DNA from: Saccharum officinarum
Lineage: Eukaryota; Streptophyta; Magnoliopsida; Poales; Poaceae
Direction of reading: 5' to 3'
Assembly: GCA_020631735.1 (NCBI GenBank)
Contig: CM036209.1
Location: 2,157,478-2,221,477, forward strand
Length of the DNA: 64,000 bases
Within the stretch, counting starts at the first letter, position 1; every line of letters begins with the position of its first letter. The notes beneath the pieces were generated by a model that was given only the letters and a program-made list of their open reading frames with translations, ran no database searches and was not told where the DNA came from. The position numbers were made by a program, and so were the translations under genes. Positions 20,839 through 33,537 of the stretch are shown piece by piece.

Positions 20839-22149
20839 TGAGTTTTGCTCCGGTGATCCTTTCCTGAAAATTTGCACGAATATTAAAGCAGCGGGGTAAT
20901 TAATTTTAGTTAATTTCTCCATGGGTTTCGTCTGGGCCAGTCCGTCCCATGTCCAGCCCAGGCCCAGCCGCCGTCCACCCACACCTAGCACAGATGATTC
21001 CTACTTGGTCTGGAGTCCGATCGATTTCTTCCATGTGGAATAGTCGCGTGCGCACGTCTTATCCTCTAGGAACGCCATTGGATGGATGGTGGGTGGTGGC
21101 GGTAGGCTGCGGACTGCGGTGGCAGACGGGCGGCTGCAGCGATGGTGGACTGACGGTCGGTGGCGGCACCACCCAGCGACGAGGCGACGACCGAGGACAG
21201 TCGCCTTCGTCGTCCACCGTTGTACTTCCACAGTTCCACGGCGCCGCCTTGGCCAGTGCATAGTTCACACCCCCTGTACAGAGGTGCAGTGTGCCGTTCT
21301 GTTTGTTCTCTTTAATCTCCAAACAACTGCGTGAGAAAATATGAGTTGCTACAATGTGTTGCACGTAGTACACACCACATTGATCATCTAGTCCTTCCTA
21401 CACGCAAAAAATTAAACTCATGACACTCATTTTCTTAAGGAGAGGTACATGGTTGACATGTGCTGAAAATTCTCGTAGATTGCCACATCAATTGTCTAAT
21501 CATGAAAACCTTGTACAGAACTCACATACCAAGTCCTGCATCAAATGGTTTTTCATATGCATCTCAAGTGGGATATTTGGCACAAGTCACTGTCAGTCTC
21601 AGGAGGGTGATCAGTTACGCTATGACAATTAAGTCAGGCCTCTAATGTGCAAAGTTAGCACCATAGCAATGTTCAGCAGTTTCCTTTCCAAATCAAGAGA
21701 GGTAGTACTTTGCAAGCATAGAATGCTGCTAAGCCCGAGGCATATACACCGCGCCAATGATTCGATTATGGGTTACATAAAAATGATTCGATTATGGAGG
21801 GTGCTGCCGCCGTCCCTCGCCCCTCACTGCCGCGCATGCCCGCGTCCCGCGCTCGAGCCTGGGGCTGCGCCCGCGCGACACCGAGGTCTGGCAGCCTTCG
21901 TGTGGTGGCGGCGCCGCCTCTCCGCGCTCTGTTGCCATCGGCGGTTAAGACGCGCGACTATTACGATCTAAGAAATTCGGACTTGAAGCATGGAATTCTC
22001 TGGAGTCTGGACTGGACTGGGTGGGCAGCGGCTGGACCTGGGTTGGACATGGGTAGGGTCGGGTCCAAACTAAACCCGACAAAATTAATTTCCTGGCTGC
22101 TTTAATATTCGTGCAAATCTTTTTGAAAGGACCACCGGAGCGAAACTCT
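20839..22149. mobile_element. 1.3-kb long-TIR transposon only in copy A
   Basis: Left end tgagttttgctccggtgatc and right end gaccaccggagcgaaactc are inverted repeats. The similarity continues inward for roughly 150 bp, including gcacgaatattaaagcag. Copy B has the empty site cgtaataagtata at 40698-40710. The comparison gives a 2-bp duplication TA (20837-20838, 22150-22151). Long TIRs suggest a MULE-like element, but a 9-bp duplication is absent. The TA duplication fits Tc1/mariner, yet the ends are not Stowaway-like. The interior has GC-rich segments (about 21080-21250, 21800-21950) without convincing coding, perhaps captured. No transposase seen. Confidence 0.75.
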
Positions 22150-22410
22150 AAGTATATGTACTTCTAACATTCTATCTTCATAGCAGCGAGAGCAAAACAA
22201 AAGATTGTGTGACTAGATTTAAAGTCTTGTAGTACCGCCATATATTATTCTATACCTCGCCATCATCAAATGCATGTTTGAAATATGGTCCGGCATCTAG
22301 AACCACGCCTCTCTCCATTGGGAACTTTCAAATAGATTCGGGCGGATTTCCCTTGAATGCTTGGTGATCGTTTCCTTCATTGCACACACACCCAGTTATT
22401 CAATCAGATG

Positions 22411-23836
22411 CTCGGGCGGCAAGAGCCCCCCTCCCCGCCGCCCCAACTCCACCGCTCCCATCCCCTCGCCGCTGCCAGAGGGCGCCGCCGGGTTGCCCGT
22501 GCGGCTCCTAGGATGGGGGCGGCGAGGCCTCTACGCCCAGGCGTGGGTCACGAGCTCTCTGTGCGGGGAGCATGCTCGGGGGCCTGGCTCTCGTCTCCCC
22601 TATCTCCGGCAAGGTTCGGCGGAGGGCCGGGAGAATCCGGCCTTCCTAGCCTCGGATCCACACCTTCCACCGCCGGATCCGCGCGGTCACGAGCTATCCG
22701 TGCGGGGAGCTCGCTCGGCGGCCTGGCGCTCATCTCCCCCATCTCCGGCAAGCTTCGGTGGAGGGCAGGGCGAATCCGGCCTTCCTAGGCCCGGATCCAC
22801 ACTTTCCACCGCCGGATCCGCGTGGTCCCCCTCCCCCCCTCCCCTGGTCTTGTTCTCGCGTCCCCCGGGCCTGGAGACGGCGGCCAGGGGACGTTTCTGG
22901 CCGGCTACGGCTGCCGGCAGCCGGTTCTGGGCCTCCCGTGGTCGGTTCTGCTGGCTAGTGATTGCCCCCCCTGCGGGGGCTCTGCTCGGCGGTCGTCGGC
23001 GAGGCGGCGGGCTACGGCGTCGCATTGGGCGTCTTGTCGACTGCTGCTGAGGCGGACGTGCTACGACGACATCTCGAGAATGATCTGGGTGGTCCTGCAA
23101 CGTCGCGGGGCGCGCGGTTTGACCGCGGGCGTGCCGGCGGTGGGGCAGCGTGCCCGTGTTTCTTCGCGTTTCGTGTGCAGGGTCCAGCAGCGGCACGGTT
23201 CACGCTGTTTGGCCGTGGGCTTGCCGGCGGCAGGGCAGCGTGTCCGTGGCGCCCTCCCCTCTGTGCTGCTCTCTGGCTGTTGAGGGCCTTCTCTGCCAAA
23301 TTTTGGGAGGGCAGAGCGCTGTTTGGGCAGAGTGATGGCGTCGGCCATGACAAGATCTTGGGTGACAGCGTGTTGGTGGTGTCGGCGCGTGCCTCCCACC
23401 TCTCGGGCGAGTCCGGTAGCGGCTCCGTGTCGTGTGGCGGCGACCGGCACCTCCCCTCCGTTCGGGCGACGATGCTTGCCAGTGCGCGCCTCCCTCCGTC
23501 GCAGGCGAGTCCGGGAGCGGCTCTGCGCGGTGTGGCGGCGACCGACACGCGTGGGATGTTTGTCGGCGCGCGCCTCCTACCGTTGCGGGCGAGTCCGTGT
23601 GCGGCTCCGCGCGGTGTGGCGGCGGCCGACAACCCCGACTCCGCCTAGACGAGGACGCTTGCCGGTGCGCGCCTCCCTCCGTCGCGGGCGAGTTCGGGAA
23701 CGGCTCCGCGCGGTGTGGCGGTGGCCGACAACCCCTGTCTTTCTTCGTCTTGGAGTTGACGCTGGCCGGTGCGCGCCTCCCACCATTGCGGGCGATTCCA
23801 TGAACGGCTCCGCGTGGTGTGGCGGCGACCGGCTCC
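22411..23836. repeat. GC-rich block with two tandem repeat families, copy A only
   Basis: Between flanks shared with copy B (left ends cagatg at 22410; right begins tagatcgaatt at 23837), copy A has 1.43 kb of GC-rich DNA where copy B has an unrelated 294 bp. It contains two tandem units of about 138 bp (22552-22689, 22690-22826; core gtgcggggagc ... ggatccac). It also contains five units of about 80-104 bp (23390-23836) with core gcgcctccctccgtcgcggg followed by ggctccgcgcggtgtggcgg. Frames are open on both strands because of GC content; no domain seen. It may be a LINE 5' leader fragment or another repeat; not identified. Confidence 0.65.
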
Positions 23837-24723
23837 TAGATCGAATTATAAGATGATGGAATGACAAGACAAATAGTAGTAATAAATATATTTATACCTT
23901 CTATATATATTTTTTTAATATATTGAAATTACTAATTGCGCTTAGTGGTGATGATGTGGATAGCTTGCATTAAAGGATTGAAAGTTAGTGGGATGACATG
24001 ACTATTACTGAGAGATGATGTGGATAGTTAGTGTGAGATGATGTAGATGTCTTGCATGTGGATATAGAACTTGTAGTGACGATTAGTTTATAAGAGATAT
24101 AACTATAGTACATTCTTTTTTTTTGCAAATCATAGTGCACACACTCGTACATATACATACACTTACCCCTATAAAGACAAGAACACTGCCACTAAATTCT
24201 AGAATAAATACAGAAAAATGCGAGTACATGCATCAAATCGAGGACTTGAGCCCTTTGATTGGCAGGTTCGACCATAAGGAAGCTAACCAACTAATAGTTC
24301 ACAAATTGTAATGCACTTTACTTTTGTTACAAGTATTTTTTCTCATTTAGAGCAGTTTTTTTTAAAAATACATTAACAACAAAATAACATCAACAAGTCC
24401 AAATAAAATTCACTATTAAAATATACTTTATGAAGAATTTAATAAAATTAAATTGGTGTTTATAGATGTTAGTGCACTTCTCCATAAACTTATCTAAAGT
24501 TAGAAGAAATTTGACTTAGGATAAAGCTAAAAGAATTGTAATTTGAAAAATATGCGTTGTAAATGAGATATTCAAGTTAAGAAAGAGTTAAATAGGAATA
24601 TATGTAAATATTTTAATAAAATATGCAAATTTGGAAGAAAAAAATGCAAATTTCCTTGGTATACTTTAGAGTCCTAGTTTATATGGATTTTTGAAGGAAA
24701 ATGAAAGATGGTCATATATGTAA
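23837..24723. other. AT-rich non-coding DNA
   Basis: No gene. Conserved in copy B (41262-42151). Includes a T-run followed by gcaaatcatagtgcacacac near 24120, a common grass repeat end. Confidence 0.4.
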
Positions 24724-25497
24724 TAATCTAGTTTTCTTTGTGAGTGAATAGTTACTAATTTTTAATAATACCAAAATTTTATAAAAAAATACAACATAAT
24801 AAGCCATGGATTAATGGGTTTATTGTAGTGGAGAGAGATGGATGGGGATTGATTATTTGTATCAAACAGCCGTCAATGTCATGAGAATGGCGTTGAGTAG
24901 ACTTGTGGAGGGCATACTTCACTGCAGGCGACGAAAGCTAGCTATATTGGTCATACATGTCAATGTCATGCCATATATAGAGAGGAAAAAGAAGTACCGT
25001 TAAGGTAAGTAGCCATGAAATTTTTAGAAGGTTTTTGCACCGTGGGAATGTGGAACGAGAAACAAGACCACGTTCTTCTATGTTTTCAGCTGTTAAAGGA
25101 CTCAGCACAATAATCTAGTTTTCTTTGTGAGCGAATAGTTACTAATTTTTAATAATACCAAAATTTTATAAAAAAATACAACATAATAAGCCATGGATTA
25201 ATGGGTTTATTGTAGTGGAGAGAGATGGATGGGGATTGATTATTTGTATCAAACAGCCGTTAATGTCATGAAAATGGCGTTGAGTAGACTTGTGGAGGGC
25301 ATACTTCGCTGCAGGCGACGAAAGCTAGCTAGCTTGGTCATACATGTCAATGTCATGCCATATATAGAGAGGAAAAAGAAGTACGGTTAAGGTAAGTAGC
25401 CATGAAATTTTTAGAAGGTTTTTGCACCGTGGGAATGTGGAACGAGAAACAAGACCACGTTCTTCTATGTTTTCAGCTGTTAATGGACTCAGCACAA
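24724..25497. repeat. Tandem duplication of 387 bp, copy A
   Basis: Two near-identical units, 24724-25110 and 25111-25497, each beginning taatctagttttctttgtga and ending ggactcagcacaa. The same pair is in copy B (from 42152), so it predates the large duplication. Confidence 0.85.
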
Positions 25498-25712
25498 GAA
25501 AAATTGAAGGACTGAAAACGGCGACTAGAGGGAGGTGAATGAGAGCCGTAAATTTTCTCTCGAAATATTTTCGCCCGCTGTTCCAAAACACTACCGAACA
25601 CAAGTGAGTTCTCGAAACTTATGAGAGTCTAAAGGTAGACCATAAGAAGCTTCAAAAGTCTCACACTAAGCTTGAACAAGCTCATTTCTCTCTAGTTAAA
25701 AAATATGAAAAC

Positions 25713-26330
25713 ATGCCAACTAATATTGAGAAAGCTAAAACTTGCAACATAGGTATATCATGTGATATAATTAATGAATCCTTTTATAAGCCTATTGTTG
25801 TTGCTCCCACTAACCATTCATGTAGCATATCTACATCATCCTCATCTAGTAGTGACGGTTTTACTTGTGACTCCACTCTTATAGTTGAGAATGAAAATCT
25901 CAAGAAGGAGGTAAAAGAGCTCAATCACACCTTAGCCAAGACTTATGGTGGTAAGGATCGCTTGCTTATGTGCTTGGGTAGCCAAAGAGCTTCTCTCTAC
26001 AAAGAGGGATTGGGCTATAACCCCAAGAAAGGCAAGGCCGCTTTTGCTCCTCATAAGACTCGCTTTATGAAGAACAATGGTAGCTATTGCAAAAGTTACA
26101 AGCAAGTTGGTCACATAGAGCAACATTGCATGAACAAGAAATCCAATGCTAATGTATCCTCAATTAAGTTTGATTCTTTATATATGCTTACCAAGGGTAC
26201 AAATGGTGTTCATGCTAAGTTTATTGGTACACCATGGATGGGCTCAAAGAAGAAAGTCATTTGGGTACCAAAGAGCTTGGTCACTAATCTTGGAGGACCC
26301 AAACAAGTTTGGGTACCTAAAAAGAATTGA
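25713..26330 (+). pseudogene. gag fragment of truncated copia, copy A
   Basis: C-terminal gag piece of 205 open codons, with a segment of Ser repeats and a nucleocapsid motif reading CKSYKQVGHIEQHC. The second cysteine of the CCHC knuckle is replaced by tyrosine, so zinc binding is doubtful. Copy B has the same change. The frame ends with VWVPKKN-stop, the usual gag/pol boundary of this lineage, and pol starts a few dozen bases later. Confidence 0.8.
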
Positions 26331-26373
26331 TCTTGTCTTGTAGGTCAATTATAAAGCCAGAGGAAGGCATTGG

Positions 26374-27749
26374 GTGCTTGATAGTGGGTGCACTCAACAT
26401 ATGACCGGGGATTCTTGTATGTTCAAATCAATTGATACAAGTCAAAATAGTAGTTTTGATGCTACCACGTTTGGCAACAATAAGAAAGGCAAAGTCAAGG
26501 GGCTTGGTAAAATTGCTATCTCAAATGACATGAGCATATCTAATGTGTTGCTAGTTGAGAGCTTGGATTTCAATCTTTTATCGGTGGCACAACTTTGTGA
26601 TCTTGGCTTTAAGTGCATATTTGGTAGTGATGATGTTGAAGTTATAAGTGTTCATGGATCAAATTTGATATTCAAAGGATTTAGACATGGTAGTTTATAC
26701 TTGGTTGACTTCAATGATAGTGAGACACAATTGGCATCATGCTTACTTAATAAATCTAGTATGGGTTGGTTGTGGCATAGAAGGCTTGGTCATGTTGGAA
26801 TGAAACAATTGAACAAACTTTTGAGGCATGACTTAGTTAGAGGCTTGAAGGATGTCACCTTTGAGAAGGATAAACCTTGTAGTGCTTGTCAAGCCGACAA
26901 ACAAGTTGGAAATGCACATCCTAGCAAGAGTGAAATGAGCACACCAAAGGCATTTGAGTTATTGCACATGGACTTGTTTGGGCCAATAACATATACTAGC
27001 GTTGACGGCAATAAGTATGGTTTTGTGATTGTTGATGACTACACTAGATATAGTTGGGTGTTATTTCTTTATGACAAGAGTGATGTTTATGATCTATTCA
27101 AATCTTTTGTCAAAAGGGTGCAAAATGAGTTTGAAACTACCATCAAGAAGATTAGAAGTGACAATGGTAGTGAGTTCAAGAACACAAGAATTGAAGATTT
27201 GTGTGATGATCTTGGAATTGGACATCAATTCTCACCAACATACACTCCTCAATCCAATGGTGTAGTTGAAACGAAAAATAGAACCTTGATTGATATGGCT
27301 AGATCAATGCTAAGTGAATACAATGTTAGTCATTCATTTTGTAGTGAAGCTATCAACACGGCATGCTATTGTAGCAACTGTTTCTATTGCCATGGAAAGC
27401 TTGGGAAGACACCATATGAGCTATTGAACGGAAGAAAGCCCAACATTGCATACTTTAGAGTGTTTAGTTGCAAATGCTATATTCTCAAGAAAGGCACTAG
27501 ATTGAGGAAGTTTGAAAAGAAATGTGATGAAGGGTTCTTACTTGGTTATTCTATCACAAGCAAGGCATATAGAGTTTGGAATTTCACAAATGACACCTTG
27601 GAAGAAGTTCATGATGTTGAGTTTGATGAAACCCAAGGATCTCAAAATGAAGATCAAAACCTTGATGATGTAAGAGGAGATCAATTGTCAAATGCAATGA
27701 AAAACATAGACATTAGTGATATAAGGCCGATGCAAGTTGATGATGATAG
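26374..27749 (+). pseudogene. Protease-integrase part of pol, truncated copia copy A
   Basis: Protease [11 protein letters not shown] (codons 3-13 of the frame), HHCC region [10 protein letters not shown] near 26780 with CSACQ near 26880, and integrase core (MDLFGP, SDNGSEF, NGVVETKNR). Copy B reads NGVVERKNR, so copy A carries an Arg-to-Thr change next to the catalytic Glu. The frame is open to the solo LTR, whose target duplication starts at 27745. The remainder of pol resumes at 30669. Confidence 0.85.
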
Positions 27750-30668
27750 TGTAACACCCAAAAATTTTAAAAGGTTGAATTAAATGAAATTTGGAGTTAG
27801 AAGAGATTTAGTTATGAGTTTAAATAATTTAGATAATATTTAATGGGGATAAAATTTAAAATAATAGGTGAAATATTTGATGATGCATTCATGCTGTTGC
27901 ATTTGATTTATTTTGAGGTGTGGTTTTACTTTTATTTGATTTGAATTCAAAATTCATTTTAAAATGGCTTTGGAAAACAAATTTATAAAAGAAAAAAAAG
28001 AAACCTTACCTGCGGCCCGGTGGCCTGGAGGCCCGCCCGCGCCGAACCGAGCCGGCCTGCTCTCCCTCTTTTCGCTTGGGCCGCCGAGCCGAGCAGCCCG
28101 CTTTCCTCCGCTCTCCAGTCGTGGTAGCATGGGCCGGCCCAGGATGTCGCAGCCATGCGCGCGCCCCTCTCTCTAGAGTCGCTGACGTGTGGACCCCGAT
28201 GGTCAGCCGCGTCTTCCTTCTTCCCGTCGTAACCGAGCCGGAGACGAGTTCGTCCCCAACCGAATCCACCCGAGTAATCCGGGATTTCCATCCATAGTCG
28301 TCACGTTTTGGGGCTATAAAGGTATACCCGCGTTTCCCCTCTTCTCTTTTCCTATCATAACTTCGAGCCGAACACCGTCAATTCGAGCTTAGGGAGTTGA
28401 GAACCCTAGGCTTCGCTGCCTTCCATCGGTGGAGCTTGCTGTTCTTCCCGCGCCTCTTTTCTTTGCCTTGGTGAGATTGCCATCCTTCCCTCTTCCTTCC
28501 CATGCTTTTCTTTAGGTTTTTAGTGCTTCAAATTGTGAGTTTTTGAGTTTCCAGTGAGCCGGTCATGGCGCCGCCGCCATCCCGAGCCGCGCTTCATCCC
28601 CGGTCGGTCATAGACGTCCTAAGCCGCATAGATGTGTTCGTATTAAGCTCCGCCTTCGATTGGTGTAGGCTGTGAGTAGTTTGGTGGTTGAAATCAGGGA
28701 AATCGGAGTTTTCCGGCGAGCAACGAAGACCGGCCATGGCGGCCGTCGGCCGGAGTGGGAGGAGATGACCGCGTTTTTCTCTCTCCTTCATCGGGAGCCG
28801 TCCAAGTTTAGATCAAGGCCTCAGATTAGAAGATACCCTTTCGGTCGTGAGTTTTGTTAAAGAACCCCTGCGTTTTTGTGAATTAAAACCCACCGTCCTT
28901 AGCGTCATTCAGGAGATACGTTTGTTAGTTCTGAAAATGTATTTCTTCCCGGTAAATCAAAAATACGTTTTTTGGTATTTACAGTTTTGCCACTAAACTT
29001 GTTTTGATCGTAAAATCTTCGTTTTAACTCCGATTTGACCCGTTCAAGTTGCGTTAGGTTTGTATTTGCGAGCTCTACATGTTAGTGTAGCTATACAGTA
29101 GGTTTGAGAAATTTAATTTTTGAGTTTATATTAAAGTAATTATTTATCTATAGGAAATCTTAGAAAATTCATAACTTTCACGTTTTAAATCCGAATTTCG
29201 TGATCTTTACGTTTGTGTGATCGTAGGAACGTGTAGAAGAGTTTTACAAACTTTTCATACTTTTTTGCTACTGTTGGTGTACTGTTCTAATTATGTTTCT
29301 TTGTTTGCTTCGTGTATGATTGCTCGGATGATTGTGTGATGATGTTTGGTGATTGAGTATAGACGGTGAGCAGTTTCTTGACGATCCAGAGTATTATTTT
29401 GAGCCAGATCAGTAGGGTCAATAGGAAAGTTTTGATCAAGGCAAGTATAACATGGGACCATCCTTGTTACCTATTCACTGAAATTATCATACATATGCAT
29501 GTGTCTTCCTTGACAACCTTAGAGATTATAACTTAGTGATTGTTACCTTGTTTCCTTGTCACCTATGGGTTATGAATTTGGATAGCTATTGCTAGTGCTT
29601 AATTATGAACAATGATCTTGTAATTTGATTAATGAATTAAGAAATCAATCATTAAGATGATTTTATTACTGTTGAAAAGGGGGCTAGAGCAAGGGGATAT
29701 ATTGTTGCTCTGGTTTCTCTCCATAAGGACTTATCTGTAACGTGATCATCCGGGACATACAGTACAGCTGTGGGGGCTATATGGCTCTGGCTTTAGTTGT
29801 TTAAAGGACCTTTTCTAGCTTGTTAGTGGTTACCTTAAATGGCGTAAGAATGGCTTGCCACGTTGGGTGTAGGACAACCTCTAGTCTTATGAGTATAGCC
29901 GTGAAGAAAGTGTGCCATTTGAAAAGGGGGTTCCTACATCTACCTACCGAGTGAATCTAATGGCCCTAACTTGTTAGACGAACCTTTAAGTGGCTTTATA
30001 TGAATTCCGGTGCTTTGGGCCTAGCTATCCCAGGTATTTGGAAGTCATGACTCACAGTGAAAGTGTACACCTCTGCGCAGAGTTAAAAACTGGTATACTA
30101 GCCATGCCCATGGATACGGGCGGCCTTGGAACATCTACGGATAGATGATCACCATTGTTATATCATGCTTAATTGCTGTGGTTATTATTATGCTCATGTT
30201 AATACTATACATTATCATTTTTACAATTGATCATTGATTCATTAATGGGAAGTGGAATATCTTGATGCTACTCAATTGCTAAATATATGATGATTAAAAG
30301 CTAAACGCAGTTAAACAATGTCTAGCCTTTTGTGCCACATGAACCCTATGTTGTATTTGTGGAGTTCAACATGGACTCACTCTTGCTATTTCCACCATAA
30401 CAGATGAAGAATATGATGATGATTATCGAAATGAGTACTAGTCTTGGTGTCAACCAGTCAACCGTGTCCCGGTGTTTGGAGTTCCGCTGAAGATCTACTA
30501 CTAGTTACTACAAATTATTGTATAAGACTATGTGTTAAATATTCATTCGCTATGTAATAAGCACTGTGATGATACTATGTAATTTGTCTACTTATGTGTG
30601 CGACGATTCCTGGGGCGCACATGAGTCTTTTATGCATCCTATTTTTGTCTTTAAAAATGGGTGTGACA
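27750..30668 (+). mobile_element. Solo LTR, Ty3/gypsy-like, TSD gatag
   Basis: 2,919 bp starting TGTAACACCC and ending GGGTGTGACA, flanked by gatag at 27745-27749 and 30669-30673. Copy B has the intact empty site (gatgatgatagtgacatac near 45705-45723). No PBS, internal region or second LTR, so it is a recombined solo LTR. The terminal sequence is typical of large grass gypsy LTRs; the superfamily call is by resemblance. It has a TATA-like ctataaagg near 28312 and a GC-rich stretch at 28005-28290. Short frames inside are not genes. Confidence 0.88.
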
Positions 30669-32447
30669 GATAGTGACATACATGTGATTAATCAAAGTGT
30701 GCAAATTGATACAGATCAAGCAAGCTCTACTGGTTCTCATGATAAAGTGCAAGATCAAGGTCAAGCTAGTGGAAGTAACCAACTCCCAATACTCCAACCT
30801 ACTAGCATTACAAGAGATCATCCATTGGACCTAATCATTGGTGGAATTCAAAGTGGTGTTCAAACTAGATCAAGATTAGCATCTTTTTGTGAGCACTACT
30901 CATTTGTGTCACTTTAAAAACCTAAGAAAATAGAAGATGCATTGAAAGATTCCGATTGGGTAAATGCCATGCATGAAGAGCTAAACAACTTCACTAGAAA
31001 TCAAGTTTGTGAACTTGTTGAAAGGCCAAAGAACTACAATATGATGGTACTGGAAGTGGGTCTTTAGAAACAAGCAAGATAAAGATGGCATGGTTGTGAG
31101 GAACAAAGCAAGATTAGTAGCACAAGGATACACTCAAGTTGAGGGTCTTGACTTTGGAGAAACATATGCATCGGTTGCAAGATTAGAGGCAATTAGAATC
31201 TTATTAGCATATGCTTATGCACACAACATCAAGCTCTATCAAATGGATGTCAAGAGTGCATTTCTCAATGGCTACATTAATGAATTGAAGTTTATGTTGA
31301 GCAACCTCCCGGTTTTGAAGATGACAAGAAGCCCGACCATGTTTACAAGCTCAAGAAGGCATTGTATGGTTTGAAGCAAGCACCTAGAGCATGGTATGAG
31401 AGGTTGAGGGACTTTCTCCTCTCTAAAGGATTCAAGATGGGAAAGGTTGACACCACTCTCTTCACCAAGAAGATAGGCATTGACTTGTTTGTATTACAAA
31501 TCTATGTGGATGACATTATTTTTGGATCAACAAATCAAGACTTTTGTGAAGAGTTTGGGAAAATGATGGCAAATGAGTTTGAGATGTCTATGATTGGAGA
31601 GCTTAGTTACTTTCTTAGACTTCAAATCAAGCAAATGAAGAATGACACTTTTATAAGTCAAGGAAAATATATCAAGGACATGATCAAGAAGTTTGTACTG
31701 CAAGATGTTAAGCCAATGAGTACACCAATGGACACGAATGATCAATTGTGTGTTGATGCTAGTGGCAACATAGTAGATCAAAAGCAATACTGGTCTATGA
31801 TTGAAAGTTTGCTCTATGTCACCGCTTCTAGGCCGGATGTGATGTTTAGTGTGTACAAGTGTGCAAGATATCAAGCTTCTCCTAGAGAAAGTCACTTGAA
31901 AGCAACCAAGAGAATATTGAGATATCTTAAGGGCACTCATGATGTTGGATTATGGTTTTTAAAGGGGTCTAATTTAAGTTGATTGGATATTCGGATTCCG
32001 ACTATGGTGGTTGCAAGATTGATAGAATGAGCACAAGTGGAACTTATCAATTGCTTGGAAGGTCTCTTGTTTCATGGTCATCAAAGAAATAAAATAGTGT
32101 TGCACTATCTACCGCCGAGGCCGAATACATTAGTGTCGGTAGTTGTTGTGCACAATTGCTTTAGATGAAAGCAACCTTGAATGACTTTGGAATCAAATTC
32201 AAGAATGTGCCATTGTTTTTATGACAATGAAAGTGCTATCAAGATGACTCAAAATCCGGTTCAACATTCAAGAACCAAGCACATTGACATAAGGCATCAC
32301 TTCGTAAGAGACCATCAACAGGGTGATATTTGTATACAAGGCATTAGCACCGAAGATCAACTAGCTGATATCTTCACAAAGCCACTTGATGAGAAAAAGA
32401 TTTTACAAGTTGAAGAATGAATTGAACATACTTGACATCTCCGACTT
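30669..32447 (+). pseudogene. RT-RNase H part of pol, truncated copia copy A
   Basis: Resumes the frame after the solo LTR. Stop at about 30916, a frameshift near 31040, and another near 31285 where copy B reads [13 protein letters not shown] continues with [18 protein letters not shown] and YVDD near 31505. RNase H is represented by SRPDVMFSV, a TAA in the W-S-S-K-K context near 32090, STAEAEYIS, and KHIDIRHHF near 32280. A frameshift near 31980 and stops near 32163 and 32220 follow. Several lesions are identical in copy B. Confidence 0.8.
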
Positions 32448-32449
32448 GA

Positions 32450-33537
32450 AATGAGTGCACCTCCACATTCTTATATGACATGCCTCTCCTCCAACATAGC
32501 GAGGTAAAGTTGTTTGGCATACCATTCATACTTTGCTAAGGACATGGTTAGAACACATAGACATATTTGATGACAAATAGGCTCATTCATGAAAATCAAA
32601 TGATTTTAATGTATATATGGTATGTACCACAATTGCTTTATGTTTGATTGATCTAGTGGTAGCATATGACATGTTTGTGGGCTTTGCAAACCTAGTGTTG
32701 AATCTAGAAAATGAGCTCATGATGTGTGTAATTCAACATGGCCAAGATAATCCTTATACTTTATGAGGTGTGAAGAAGCTTGTTCTTATATCAAACCGAA
32801 TTACATATTCTAGGCAAGTGATCTAGATTGAAACATAATTTGGACTCCCTCATATTGATTGACTTGACTCTCACTAAAATTGACACCTTTTTTGTATTTG
32901 TTGACAAAGGAGGAGAGAAAAGTCACAAAGATAAAAGTTAAGTTGCAAAGGGAGAGAAGTAAGTCACTGAGGTATAGTAAGGGGAGAAAAAGCAAAGATA
33001 TGACATTGGCAAGGGATCAATTAAAATTGAGCACACAAGTAGGGGGACAAGCTCATAAATTATTTGTGGCATTTGTATGTGTATTAACATGACGAATTGT
33101 TGCATTGCAAAGCTTAAATTCATATTCATGATTGTTTGGTGTATGCTAGAAATAGAACTTGAATGATGATTTGTTGAGAGTAACTTTACAAGTGGTATCT
33201 AGACACCTTTGCTTATAATGTTGATCTCACGAGGTATTTTAGTGTTTGTGATCTTTACACGTGATGTATTACAAGTGGTGTCTAGCTACATCGATGCTAG
33301 GGATGGTATATAAAGGCAACTCCGATTGGTATCACGCTTCAAAGGTCCATTCTATATACCTTAGCATCAATTTGATAGTAGTAACTCTCCTAAAATTCAA
33401 ATCCATACATATGTGCACAATTGAACCAAACTCATGAAAGCACATATGTAGGAGGAGCTAATACTATCGAAATTGAAAATATGATTTTATTTCATATCTT
33501 TGTGATGGTTGTCATCAATTACCAAAAAGGGGGAGAT
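32450..33537. other. Post-pol region with polypurine tract, copy A
   Basis: About 1.1 kb without a credible frame, ending with the polypurine tract accaaaaagggggagat (33521-33537) before the LTR. No third frame like that of the 1514-14980 element. The first 370 bp match copy B up to the gap. Confidence 0.6.

Noticed and set aside
22357..23856. Many overlapping open frames of 100-230 codons on both strands in GC-rich DNA
   Set aside because: Open in several frames at once, repeat-derived, no recognisable domain; a composition effect.
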